DNA of 64,000 bases from Bacillota bacterium (GTDB lineage Bacteria > Bacillota > Clostridia > Christensenellales > Aristaeellaceae), in assembly GCA_023425025.1 (NCBI GenBank), contig JAFADG010000016.1, positions 157,024 through 221,023 of the forward strand, in the 5' to 3' direction. The notes beneath the pieces were generated by a model. That model saw only the letters and a program-made list of their open reading frames with translations, did no database searches and was not told where the DNA came from. Shown piece by piece: positions 16,526 through 24,960 of this stretch. The position numbers were made by a program, and so were the translations under genes. Position 1 is the stretch's first letter. Every line of letters starts with the position of its first letter.

Positions 16526-18686
16526 GTTGTACGGGTTGTCACATACGCTGCGGGGCATGCAAATTGACGCGGAAGAATGGTATAGGGAATACAAACCGCT
16601 TCCGAAAGTGACCAAGGATGCGCCATGTCTACGAATTTGGCTGGCTCATGACGGTTCAGTCAGTGATATTGAAGAGATAGGCAATGATCTTGCGCAAAGC
16701 TTGAGGAAGTTTGGCAATAATCAAGGGACGATTCCCGCATTTAATATGGCTCCCTTGTACCGCCTCGCAGATGGGCAACAGATCAAGGAACTGGACCGTA
16801 TATTGGCAGGCAAATCACAGCCGGATTGCGAAAAGGTCAAATTGTGGTGCACAAGCAATAACTGGAACAGCAAGCTTGTTCGAAAACTGGTTAATTGCCT
16901 GCATGGTACCTCCCTGCGCATGTTTGATAGTATTGAGAAGCATGCAGATGACAGGCATAAAGGTTTTATGGCGTTGCTGCGCAGGGCAGACGCATTATCG
17001 CAGGATATACGGAATGGATTCTTTGTGTCGTTGGAAGCATGTGCGCTTGAAAAGCTGAGCAAAGGCGACGATATAAAGACAGCATTGGCTATGCTATTTT
17101 ACAAGGGGAAAGAAAACGCAAAGGATCCGGGAGAGGATTGCGGCACGTTATCGGTCATACTTGATTTGGCTGACTGGCGGGAGTATGGTGTGCCAACGGC
17201 AAATGATGAGACAACGCGCTCCATCAACGCCATTCTTATACAGGCGTATTATGCACAAGGCGAACAGGCGACCGCTGCCGGTGAACTGGATGCATTTGGA
17301 ATGCCCTTTGACAATATCAGCGAGCCGATGCCGAATGTTAGGCTCATGGGCCTTGGGGATGTGACGATTCGCTCCATGTTCAACGGGCAGCCCTGCCAGT
17401 ATCGTTACAAAAAAATTGACGATGAATCATTTCCCATAACAAAAGAAAATCGCTCATTTGTGAAGCAAGCGTTGGAATGGATGTCTGCTCCAGAACGAAA
17501 AGGTCTGACATGGCAAAAAGTCGATAAAAGCGAAGTAATATTTGCATACCCTTCCAAGCTGCCGTCTGTCGAGGTAAAATTTGCCGCTCTTCTGGGAATA
17601 GATGAACCTACCGGGGAAAAAGCAGCGCAGTTGTTTGAGGTGGTTACAAAGGATATTGTGAATACACTCCAGGGAATCCCTCCTGAAAAAAGACCCGAGC
17701 ATATACAGATATTTTCTATCCGCAAAATGGATAAAGCAAGGTCGAAGGTCGTATTCTCCAGAAACTGCACTGTGAATAGATTAATTAACGCTGCAAGGGA
17801 ATGGGAATTGGGCTGCGGCAACACGCCAAGGGTTTCGTGTATCAACAAGAAGATTCCCTATCCTCTGCAGGTTGCGCAGGTGATAAATAATATCTGGAAG
17901 CAAAACGGAGAATTGGCCAACCAGGGTGAAACAAAAGTAAAGCAAATGGAGTATTATCAAGGCGTGGAACTGCTCTTGGATTTTGGGCAGGCAAGCGAAG
18001 TTCGTTATATTCTGAGCATATTGCTGTCACACGCCTCGGGTTTTGTTAAATTTCTGGGCAACTGGATACATGGCAATAGGCAGGAGCCTGTTAAAGAACG
18101 CAATGTAAATTTGGGCAGAGCAATAAAGGAAATGGCATTCATCACAGCGGTTTTGGGACTGCTGCTGTACAAAAGTGGACATGAAAAGGAGGCATATATG
18201 GAAAACGCAGCGTATCTAATGGGTCAGATATTAAAGGTGTCTGACGAATTGCACGCGCACTATTGCAGAGTTGTCCGGGAGGGAAGCATACCGCCGCAGT
18301 TGGCAGGTAACTCCATGTTTGTGACTGCCACAGAAACACCGGTTCAGGCTCTTGCACAACTGGGAATGCGCATGATGCCATATCTTGCGTGGGCAAAGCA
18401 GTATCAGACAAAGGGCATTAAGGAAAAGGGTAAGGAAAGCGGTCTGGCTGGCTGGTATCTTAGCCTGTATCAGGATATATCTGATAAACTTCATTTGACG
18501 CTATCAAATATCTTGCGCTTTGACGACTTTGGCAAGGCGCAGGTGTTTATAGGGTATCTTGCATCGTTCCCAAAACGGGAAAAAGCCTCAGGGGAGAGCG
18601 CTAATGACGGTGAAACCGCCAATGATGTGGAAGGAGAACAAAATGAGCAGCGAGATCAAGCGTGCAACTGGCCTTCTGGTAATTGA
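16515..18686 (+). CDS. cas8c: Divergent Cas8c/Csd1-like large subunit
   Basis: A 723-residue protein between cas5 and cas7, where Cas8c sits in type I-C. Family resemblance is weak but present: an N-terminal strand with LRIWLAHDGSVSDIEEI, a central IFSIRKMDKARSKVVFSR strand, and a C-terminal helical part with ENAAYLMGQILKVSDELH and FGKAQVFIGYLASF. These recall the corresponding Csd1 segments. It is longer than the usual Cas8c of about 600 residues. In the effector complex Cas8 recognises the PAM and helps R-loop formation. An internal ribosome site in frame at codon 562 (see cas11) strongly supports the I-C assignment. The sequence is AT-richer than cas4-cas1-cas2. The C-terminal 30 residues are polar and low in complexity. 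Confidence 0.72.
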   Translation: MLNELYGLSHTLRGMQIDAEEWYREYKPLPKVTKDAPCLRIWLAHDGSVSDIEEIGNDLAQSLRKFGNNQGTIPAFNMAPLYRLADGQQIKELDRILAGKSQPDCEKVKLWCTSNNWNSKLVRKLVNCLHGTSLRMFDSIEKHADDRHKGFMALLRRADALSQDIRNGFFVSLEACALEKLSKGDDIKTALAMLFYKGKENAKDPGEDCGTLSVILDLADWREYGVPTANDETTRSINAILIQAYYAQGEQATAAGELDAFGMPFDNISEPMPNVRLMGLGDVTIRSMFNGQPCQYRYKKIDDESFPITKENRSFVKQALEWMSAPERKGLTWQKVDKSEVIFAYPSKLPSVEVKFAALLGIDEPTGEKAAQLFEVVTKDIVNTLQGIPPEKRPEHIQIFSIRKMDKARSKVVFSRNCTVNRLINAAREWELGCGNTPRVSCINKKIPYPLQVAQVINNIWKQNGELANQGETKVKQMEYYQGVELLLDFGQASEVRYILSILLSHASGFVKFLGNWIHGNRQEPVKERNVNLGRAIKEMAFITAVLGLLLYKSGHEKEAYMENAAYLMGQILKVSDELHAHYCRVVREGSIPPQLAGNSMFVTATETPVQALAQLGMRMMPYLAWAKQYQTKGIKEKGKESGLAGWYLSLYQDISDKLHLTLSNILRFDDFGKAQVFIGYLASFPKREKASGESANDGETANDVEGEQNEQRDQACNWPSGN
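18198..18686 (+). CDS. cas11: Predicted Cas11-like small subunit, internal start within cas8
   Basis: Within cas8 and in the same frame, AAAAGGAGG (18184-18192) is followed five bases later by ATG at 18198. It would give a 162-residue protein identical to the Cas8 C-terminus, beginning MENAAYLMGQILKV. It is known that type I-C cas8c genes produce Cas11 from an internal ribosome site at this relative position, and the small subunit lines the belly of the Cascade complex. The segment is mainly helical, as expected for Cas11. The internal ribosome site is seen directly; expression is inference. Confidence 0.65.
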   Translation: MENAAYLMGQILKVSDELHAHYCRVVREGSIPPQLAGNSMFVTATETPVQALAQLGMRMMPYLAWAKQYQTKGIKEKGKESGLAGWYLSLYQDISDKLHLTLSNILRFDDFGKAQVFIGYLASFPKREKASGESANDGETANDVEGEQNEQRDQACNWPSGN

Positions 18687-19524
18687 AGCCGTTAATTCCA
18701 ATCCGAATGGTGACCCTGACCGGGAAAGTGATCCACGGCAGCGTCCCAACGGCATTGGGGAAATATCGCCTGTTTCTTTCAAGCGGAAATTGCGCGATCT
18801 GCTTGACGACAGAAGCGGTCTGTTTTTTCAAGGGCTTCCTAAGCTGTATGCCGATGATCCCGAACATTATTGCATTCTGGAATCCCGAGGCAGGGACAGG
18901 ACAGCCATTGAAAAAGAAATGTCCTCCGACATGAAGAGTTTCAATCAGGCTGATTTCCTGAAAAGTCAATTTGTCAAAAAGTATTGGGATGCCAGAATTT
19001 TCGGAAACACATTTCTTCAAGAAGGCGGGAACAAAGGATATATCAAAACAGGTGTCGTTCAGTTTGGTGTTGGCGTATCCATATCACCTATCAACATTGT
19101 CAGACATACAAATACAAACAAGGCCGGTGTGCAGGAAGGGAAAAATGCCGGTATGGCCCCGCTGGCGTTTCGTATTGTGGAACATGGCGTTTACTGCATG
19201 CCGTTTTTCGTAAACCCCAATTACGCGGGCAAATCGGGCTGCACGCCGGATGATATTGAACTGTTGAAATTGTTGATCCCAAAGGCCTATGATTTGAACA
19301 GGTCAGCGATCCGGTCTGATGTGCGTATACGGCATGCTTGGTATATCGAGCATAAAAACCCGCTGGGAAGCTGCCCCGATTATCTTTTGCTGGAGGCGCT
19401 GACGCCTGCACGGATTGGCGACAGGGCCACGGCTTCTCTAACGTGGGCAGACTATGAAGAGAAGAAGCAATTGCCGGATGATTTGCTGGCCAAGGTGGAT
19501 TCAGTTACCGATTTAATGTTATGA
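18643..19524 (+). CDS. cas7: CRISPR-associated protein Cas7 (Csd2 type)
   Basis: A 293-residue backbone subunit that polymerises along the crRNA. The hallmark N-terminus GLLVIEAVNSNPNGDPD, followed by VSFKRKLRDLLDDR, and a mid-protein KKYWDARIFGNTF segment are typical of Csd2/Csh2 Cas7. The ATG at 18643 is chosen because AAGGAG lies just upstream; it overlaps the end of cas8 by 44 bp. Its stop overlaps the cas3 start as ATGA. The gene belongs to the AT-richer effector block. Confidence 0.9.
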   Translation: MSSEIKRATGLLVIEAVNSNPNGDPDRESDPRQRPNGIGEISPVSFKRKLRDLLDDRSGLFFQGLPKLYADDPEHYCILESRGRDRTAIEKEMSSDMKSFNQADFLKSQFVKKYWDARIFGNTFLQEGGNKGYIKTGVVQFGVGVSISPINIVRHTNTNKAGVQEGKNAGMAPLAFRIVEHGVYCMPFFVNPNYAGKSGCTPDDIELLKLLIPKAYDLNRSAIRSDVRIRHAWYIEHKNPLGSCPDYLLLEALTPARIGDRATASLTWADYEEKKQLPDDLLAKVDSVTDLML

Positions 19525-21710
19525 TGTATTTTGCGCATAGCCCGAAGGAAAAGGAGGGCATACCCGCACAAACTTATTCAGATCATGTGAACGGCGTTGT
19601 AAATAAGGCTCATAAGCATGCCTGCCGTATCAGCAGGCATGCCAAACTTGATGGTGAGCAAGTTGTGCGTGCTGCCGAAATTGCGGCTGCTTACCACGAC
19701 ATGGGTAAACTGGATAAGGAAAACCAGGCTGTCCTGTCTGGAGAAAAGCAAGGAAAAAAGCTGCCAATAAGCCATTCGGATGCTGGAACTGCATACCTGC
19801 TGGATGAAAAGCACTTGTCTACCTTTCCCGCTGTCATTGTACATTCACATCATTGTGGTCTACCTGATTTTGTCGAAGAAAGAAAGCAAGGTAAGGTCAT
19901 ATTCCGGGATGCTGCTGTCATGAAGAAAGTAGATGCGGATTTGCCGGTCTATGCATCAATACATGGCCGCCTCATTCAAAAAGCTTTCGTTTTTGGCCAG
20001 GAGGATATCCAAGGGGACCGCTCTGTCTTTTTGCGGCTGCTTTTGTCATGCGTCGTGGATGCCGACCATACCAACACGGCGATACATTACAAGAAATATC
20101 CTGCCGACCAGGAAGAAATATTACTGCGGGCAGATGAGCGCCTTGAGGCGCTCAATAAATACGTGGCAGGGTTCAAAGGCAAAAGAGAGAAAAGAAATCT
20201 TTTGCGCAGGGAAATGTATGAGGCGTGCAAGCATGCGGAAGTAGATGCCAATATCAGCTCCTGTGACAGTCCGGTTGGTTCGGGAAAGACTACGGCGGTC
20301 ATGGCGCACTTGCTTGTGCAAGCCCAAAAACGTAATTTGCGGCGTATATTTGTGGTGCTGCCTTTCACCAACATCATCAAGCAATCGGTTGATACATATC
20401 GCAATAGCCTTGTCCTTTCCGGCGAAAAACCGGAGGAGGTGGTGGCAGAACTACATCACCGTGCTGATTTTCAAAGTGCGGATGAGCGGCATCTGACAGC
20501 CTTATGGCGGGCACCCATCATTGTGACGACAGCCGTTGCATTTTTTGAGACAATGGCTTCCGCAACGCCTGCGTCCCTGCGCCGCCTGCATGAACTGCCG
20601 GGCAGCGCCGTTTTTGTGGACGAGTCTCATGCTGCGCTGCCGGCCAGACTTTTACCCCTTGCGTGGAGATGGATTAACATTTACGCCCGCGAATGGAATT
20701 GCTATTGGGTTCTGGCATCGGGATCACCGAATAGATTTTGGACCATTCAGGAAATTGCCAAGAATATCAATGGTGTTAAGGATGTGCGTGAGATCGTCCA
20801 TAACAAACTGCGGGAACAGCTATCGTGCTATGAGGTAAACCGGATTGCTTATAAGCACGATTTGCAGCCCAGAAGCGCCGAGGAATTGGCAAACTGGATA
20901 TCTGGCTTCGAGGGTCCCAGATTGGTGATTATGAATACCGTACAAAGCGCCGCTGTGCTTGCGGAGCAATTCTCATCATGCTTTGGCCGCAAGCAGGTAG
21001 AGCATCTTTCCACCGCATTAACACCCAATGACCGCGACGCAACCCTTGAGCGGGTAAAGAAGCGATTGAAACGTAAAAAGGATACAAATTGGACATTGGT
21101 TGCGACTTCATGCGTGGAAGCCGGCGTCGACCTGTCCTTTCGAAACGGATTCCGGGAACTGGGTGCGCTGGTCTCACTGCTGCAGGCGGCGGGCAGGGTG
21201 AACCGCGACGGCCGATATAATGATTCATCCATATGGACCTTCTGTATTGCCAAAGGCGCAAAACTGATACCCAATCCAGGAATGGACGAATCGGCAAAGA
21301 TCCTCAGGGGGTATCTGGAAAAAGGGGAGAAGATCGGTGCAGATTTAAGCACGCAATCCATCGCGGACGAAATCAAAATGTACGCAACCACAGAAAAATA
21401 CCAAACGATCGTAAAATACGAGCAGTCTCAGAGATTTCCCTTGGTGGAAAAAGAATTTCAGGTAATTAATGGTGATACGCGGATCGTTGTTGTAGACAAA
21501 GATGTGGCAGAGGGTATTCGCCAAAGAAATGTCAGTTGGCAAGAGCTGCAAAAGGTGTCTGTGCGGATTGCCGTTTACAATCTGAAAAAATTTGGTGTAT
21601 CGGAGATTGCGGAAGATATTTATCAATGGAAGCTGGATTACAACGATTTTCTGGGCTATATGGCTGGCGTTCTCCCATTGCCGGAACTTGGCGAAGGCAT
21701 GTTTACGTAG
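19521..21710 (+). CDS. cas3: CRISPR-associated helicase-nuclease Cas3
   Basis: A 729-residue protein with an N-terminal HD nuclease and a superfamily 2 helicase. HD motifs include YHDMGKLDKENQ and HSHHCGLPD. Helicase motifs are CDSPVGSGKTT (Walker A), FVDESHAALP (motif II), VATSCVEAGVDLS (motif V) and LLQAAGRVNRDGR (motif VI). Motif III, normally SAT, reads ASGSP here. Cas3 is recruited by Cascade to nick, unwind and degrade target DNA. In ordinary type I-C loci cas3 is the first gene; here it follows cas7, with a 4-bp overlap. The AT-richer composition ends near its stop, only 34 bp before cas4. Confidence 0.92.
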   Translation: MMYFAHSPKEKEGIPAQTYSDHVNGVVNKAHKHACRISRHAKLDGEQVVRAAEIAAAYHDMGKLDKENQAVLSGEKQGKKLPISHSDAGTAYLLDEKHLSTFPAVIVHSHHCGLPDFVEERKQGKVIFRDAAVMKKVDADLPVYASIHGRLIQKAFVFGQEDIQGDRSVFLRLLLSCVVDADHTNTAIHYKKYPADQEEILLRADERLEALNKYVAGFKGKREKRNLLRREMYEACKHAEVDANISSCDSPVGSGKTTAVMAHLLVQAQKRNLRRIFVVLPFTNIIKQSVDTYRNSLVLSGEKPEEVVAELHHRADFQSADERHLTALWRAPIIVTTAVAFFETMASATPASLRRLHELPGSAVFVDESHAALPARLLPLAWRWINIYAREWNCYWVLASGSPNRFWTIQEIAKNINGVKDVREIVHNKLREQLSCYEVNRIAYKHDLQPRSAEELANWISGFEGPRLVIMNTVQSAAVLAEQFSSCFGRKQVEHLSTALTPNDRDATLERVKKRLKRKKDTNWTLVATSCVEAGVDLSFRNGFRELGALVSLLQAAGRVNRDGRYNDSSIWTFCIAKGAKLIPNPGMDESAKILRGYLEKGEKIGADLSTQSIADEIKMYATTEKYQTIVKYEQSQRFPLVEKEFQVINGDTRIVVVDKDVAEGIRQRNVSWQELQKVSVRIAVYNLKKFGVSEIAEDIYQWKLDYNDFLGYMAGVLPLPELGEGMFT

Positions 21711-21744
21711 ATCTGTGCAGCAGCAATGAAGGCGGTGAGGATCA

Positions 21745-22413
21745 ATGCCATATGACGAGGACGACTACCTGCAGCTATCTGGCATACAGCACTTTTGTTT
21801 CTGCCGCAGGCAATGGGCGCTGATCCATATCGAGCAGCAGTGGCAGGAGAATCTCCGCACCGTGGAGGGGAACATCCTGCACGAGCGCGCCCATGACAAG
21901 TCCATTTCCGAAAAGCGGGGCGATGCGATTACTGTCCGGGGCATGGCTGTTTCATCCTCTATCCTTGGTATAAGCGGGCAGTGCGATGTGGTGGAATTTC
22001 ACGCTTCCCCGGAGGGTGTGCCGCTGTCCGGTCGGAAAGGAACCTGGCTGCCTATCCCCGTAGAATACAAGCGGGGCCGGCCCAAGGAGCACGACGCCGA
22101 CCGGTTGCAATTGTGCTGCCAGGCCATGTGCCTGGAGGAGATGCTTTGCTTTCCATCCATTGTACGCGGCTATTTGTATTACGGTGAAACCGCTCACCGG
22201 GAAGAGGTGGTGCTGAATGAATCCCTGCGGGAGGAGGCGCGACGTATGTTGTTGGAGATGCATGACCTCTTCAAGCGCCAGCATACGCCCCTTGTCAAAC
22301 CGCACAAGGGGTGCAGCGCCTGCTCCATGAAGGAAATCTGCCTGCCCAAGCTCCAAAAACACCATTCCGCATCCGCCTGGGTGGATGCAAGGCTTTCGGA
22401 GGGCGGCGTATGA
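21745..22413 (+). CDS. cas4: CRISPR-associated exonuclease Cas4
   Basis: A 222-residue Cas4 that trims prespacers and helps choose PAM-flanked, correctly oriented spacers. The N-terminus LSGIQHFCFCRRQWALIHIEQQW and PVEYKRGRPK nuclease core are typical of type I-C Cas4. Iron-sulphur cysteines are seen in FCFC and in GCSACSMKEICLP at the C-terminus. It overlaps cas1 as ATGA. Base composition here returns to the GC-rich average of the chromosome, unlike cas5-cas8-cas7-cas3. Confidence 0.93.
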   Translation: MPYDEDDYLQLSGIQHFCFCRRQWALIHIEQQWQENLRTVEGNILHERAHDKSISEKRGDAITVRGMAVSSSILGISGQCDVVEFHASPEGVPLSGRKGTWLPIPVEYKRGRPKEHDADRLQLCCQAMCLEEMLCFPSIVRGYLYYGETAHREEVVLNESLREEARRMLLEMHDLFKRQHTPLVKPHKGCSACSMKEICLPKLQKHHSASAWVDARLSEGGV

Positions 22414-23429
22414 GAACCATGGGCAACACCCTGTATGTGACCACGCCCGAGGCCTATCTTTCCCTGGATGGGGAGAACGTGGTGGTGCTAAAGGGCGAGG
22501 AAACCCTAGGCCGACTTCCCCTGCACAATCTGGAGGGCATCGTTACCTTCGGCTACACCGGCGCCAGCCCCGCGCTGATGGGCGCCTGCGCTCAGCGGCA
22601 GGTGGCCCTTACCTTCCTTTCCGGCCACGGTCGCTTCCTGTGCCGGGTATCGGGGGAGGTGCAGGGCAATGTCCTCCTGCGCAAAAAGCAGTACCGCGTC
22701 TCGGAAAACGAAGCGGACAGCGCCTGCGTCGCCAGAGCCATTCTTCTTGGAAAAATCTATAATGCCCGCTGGGTCTTAAACAGGGCACAGCGGGATTATC
22801 CTATGCGGTTGGATGTTGAAAAAATCAACAGGGTTTCCGGGTTTTTGCAGGAATCCCTTGCGCGGCTGAAGGCAGTCGCCACCCTGGATGAATTGCGTGG
22901 GGTCGAGGGGGAAGCGGCCGCGCGATATTTTTCTGTTCTCGACGAGCTTATCCTTCAGCAGAGAGCTGATTTCTTCTTTCACGGGCGGAACAAGCGTCCT
23001 CCGCTGGATAACATGAATGCCATGCTCTCCTTTGTCTACACGCTGCTGGCCCATGATGTGGAGGCAGTGGGGCTGGATCCATACGTGGGCTTTTTGCACA
23101 GAGACAGGCCGGGTCGCATCTCCCTGGCGCTGGATATGATGGAGGAACTGCGGCCCGTTCTGGCCGACCGTTTCGTGCTCAATCTGGTGAACCTGAAGCA
23201 GGTATCCCCCGGCGGGTTTGATGTGCGGGAAAACGGAGCGGTTATGATGGACGATGCTACCCGCAAAGCTATCTTAACAGCGTGGCAAAGCAAAAAGCAG
23301 GAGATGATCACCCATCCTTTTCTGGAGGAGAAAATGGCTTGGGGCCTTGTTCCCCACGCCCAGGCCATGCTGCTTGCCCGTTTCCTCCGGGGCGACCTGG
23401 ACGGCTATCCGCCGTTTTTGTGGAAGTAG
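22410..23429 (+). CDS. cas1: CRISPR integrase Cas1
   Basis: A 339-residue integrase subunit. The N-terminus NTLYVTTPEAYLSLDGENVVVL is typical of type I-C Cas1. The all-alpha domain carries NAMLSFVYTLLAHDVEAVGLDPYVGFLHRDRPGRISLALDMMEELRP in several parts, with the metal-binding Glu/His/Asp residues of the GLDPYVGFLH and LALDMMEELR segments. The start ATG overlaps the cas4 stop as ATGA; this fits the family start better than the longer upstream frame. Together with Cas2 it integrates new spacers at the leader end of the array. Confidence 0.95.
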   Translation: MRTMGNTLYVTTPEAYLSLDGENVVVLKGEETLGRLPLHNLEGIVTFGYTGASPALMGACAQRQVALTFLSGHGRFLCRVSGEVQGNVLLRKKQYRVSENEADSACVARAILLGKIYNARWVLNRAQRDYPMRLDVEKINRVSGFLQESLARLKAVATLDELRGVEGEAAARYFSVLDELILQQRADFFFHGRNKRPPLDNMNAMLSFVYTLLAHDVEAVGLDPYVGFLHRDRPGRISLALDMMEELRPVLADRFVLNLVNLKQVSPGGFDVRENGAVMMDDATRKAILTAWQSKKQEMITHPFLEEKMAWGLVPHAQAMLLARFLRGDLDGYPPFLWK

Positions 23430-23435
23430 GCGCGT

Positions 23436-23726
23436 ATGCTTGTACTGATCACCTATGATGTGAATACCGAAACCTCGCAGGGGAAGCGCCGGCTGCGCCT
23501 GGTGGCCAAACAATGCCTCAATTACGGCCAGCGGGTTCAAAATTCTGTTTTTGAATGCGTGATCGATGCGGCCCAGTGCCGCCAGGTTCAGCATGCCTTG
23601 GAGCAGCTGATCGACAAGGAAAAGGACAGCCTTCGCTTTTATTACCTGGGTAACAACTACAAGACCAAGGTCGAGCACGTGGGTGCCAAGCCGTCTTTGG
23701 ATGTCACCGGGCCGCTGATGCTGTAG
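23436..23726 (+). CDS. cas2: CRISPR-associated protein Cas2
   Basis: A 96-residue ferredoxin-fold protein beginning MLVLITYDVNTET, followed by LRLVAKQCLNYGQRVQNSVFEC, which is typical of type I-C Cas2. It forms the dimeric scaffold between two Cas1 dimers. It starts 6 bp after cas1 and is the last cas gene, 277 bp before the first repeat. Confidence 0.95.
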   Translation: MLVLITYDVNTETSQGKRRLRLVAKQCLNYGQRVQNSVFECVIDAAQCRQVQHALEQLIDKEKDSLRFYYLGNNYKTKVEHVGAKPSLDVTGPLML

Positions 23727-24003
23727 GGAAAATGGCAAGTGTATCTGCTGGTGCGCTCAGTTTGCGCAATCGGAAGTGGCCGAGTAGTGACATACATATT
23801 GAGACGGGGATTTCGCGTCGTGTGCGAAGGCCAAGCAATCATACTTTTGCCGGAGGGTTCGCACCCTGCCGGCATGTTTTTTATCCTGCATTTGGCGGTT
23901 TCTGTACTTTTGATTTTGAATGGGAATCGATCAAAGAGGAAACTTCCACAGATTTGGTGAATGTTGTATAAGAAGGTCCTGTACCTTTTTGGATTCTTTT
24001 GCA
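23727..24003 (+). promoter_or_regulatory. CRISPR leader
   Basis: A 277-bp gene-free stretch between cas2 and the first repeat. It contains GTGCGAA (23822-23828) and the inverted copy TTCGCAC (23859-23865), a pattern that often recurs in leaders of type I-C arrays. It becomes AT-rich toward the array. Repeat decay at the far end of the array confirms that the leader is on this side. Confidence 0.75.
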
Positions 24004-24365
24004 GTCGCTCCCTGCGCGGGAGCGTGGGTTGAAATCTGGCGCAAAGCAGGCCATTGTAAATGGCCGCAGTGTCGCTCCCTGCGCGGGAGCGTGGGTTGAA
24101 ATCCCTGTTTGCTGTTTACGCTTGTGCGTGCGCTTGGTCGCTCCCTGCGCGGGAGCGTGGGTTGAAATCTGATAACACCAATGGGAGCGGGGGGCTATTC
24201 TGTCGCTCCCTGCGCGGGAGCGTGGGTTGAAATCTGCCCGTTTGCTGCAAAAATGTAAGGACACCCGTCGCTCCCTGCGCGGGAGCGTGGGTTGAAATAT
24301 CGGTATTATCCGGCTTAACGTCATACAGCCCACGTTGCTCCCTACACAGAAGCGTGGGTTGAGAT
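24004..24365 (+). CRISPR. CRISPR array, six 32-bp repeats and five spacers (type I-C)
   Basis: Five identical 32-bp repeats start at 24004, 24071, 24137, 24202 and 24267. Each begins GTCGCTCCCTGCGCGGGAGC and ends GTGGGTTGAAAT; the CGCTCCC/GGGAGCG arms form the hairpin typical of type I-C. A sixth repeat at 24334-24365 differs at six positions, all C to T or G to A (or A to G). Spacers are 35, 34, 33, 33 and 35 bp. The array is short, which suggests low acquisition or recent contraction. No spacer matches another part of this window on reading. Confidence 0.97.
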
Positions 24366-24823
24366 GCGCATCATCGATACGTTTTTGTCGGAGCGGGATG
24401 ACAAACGGCGGCAGCCCGCTTTGCTCATCAGCCTTTTGCTTTCCGAGCTCGCGTTTACCGCACGGGGCAGCCAGCAGCAGGCGACGAGTGGATCGTCAAG
24501 GTGCAGCGCCTTGTTCGCACGGAGCCGGCCAGAATGTTTCCTCTGGAAGAGCTGGCGCAGATGGCCAATATTTCTGTGCGGCCCCTGTTCAGCCGTTTCA
24601 AGACGATCACCGGCCAGACCGTGCATCAATATCCAATGAACCTGAAGCTGGAAATGGCCTATGCCGCCATCCGTGCTGCCGACCGAACCATACAGGATAT
24701 CGCCGTGGACTATGGCTTTTATGGTGCGTGTCAGTTCAGATGACTATCCGAAAAGAAATACGGCGAGCCGCCCAAGCATTTCAAGATGTGGGACCCTTCC
24801 ATAAACGTCAACTGGACGTTGCT
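24364..24823 (+). pseudogene. AraC-family regulator remnant, frameshifted and interrupted
   Basis: Directly after the last repeat, one frame encodes FLSERDDKRRQPALLISLLL, and a second frame from about 24489 encodes VQRLVRTEPARMFPLEELAQ, then FKTITGQTVHQYPMNLKLEM and IQDIAVDYGFYGACQFR. A TGA follows at about 24741, after which the same frame continues LSEKKYGEPPKHFKMW. This is the C-terminal DNA-binding domain of an AraC regulator, broken by a frameshift and a nonsense codon and lacking its N-terminus. The array ends exactly where the remnant begins, so the CRISPR locus or a deletion has replaced the 5' part. Confidence 0.8.
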
Positions 24824-24960
24824 GCAATCCAAACCATCGACAAATTTACTTTTTCATCAATAAGGGAAAAATGCTTTTATCTCGCGGGCTTGTTATGCTA
24901 TAATATTGCAAAACCCATGGATTATTATAACAAATACTTTGTGTCTTGTGAGGTGGATGT
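24824..24960 (+). promoter_or_regulatory. Promoter and operator of the RspA/ManD-like gene
   Basis: TATAAT lies at 24899-24904 with an upstream TGC that makes an extended -10 element; the -35 is poor. At 24921-24935, about 17 bp downstream, ATTATTATAACAAAT shares the 11-base half TTATAACAAAT with the perfect palindrome at 35436-35451. This suggests control by the GntR-LacI-type regulator encoded at 35.7 kb. Confidence 0.55.

Noticed and set aside
15851..23726. Assignment of the cas locus to type I-B, because cas3 follows the effector genes
   Set aside because: There is no cas6, the repeat is the 32-bp I-C kind, and cas4, cas1, cas2 and the leader look like I-C.
15435..24960. A mobile element or defence island carrying the CRISPR locus
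   Set aside because: No transposase, integrase, tRNA gene, terminal inverted repeat or direct repeat was found at either border. Only composition and the araC remnant suggest transfer.
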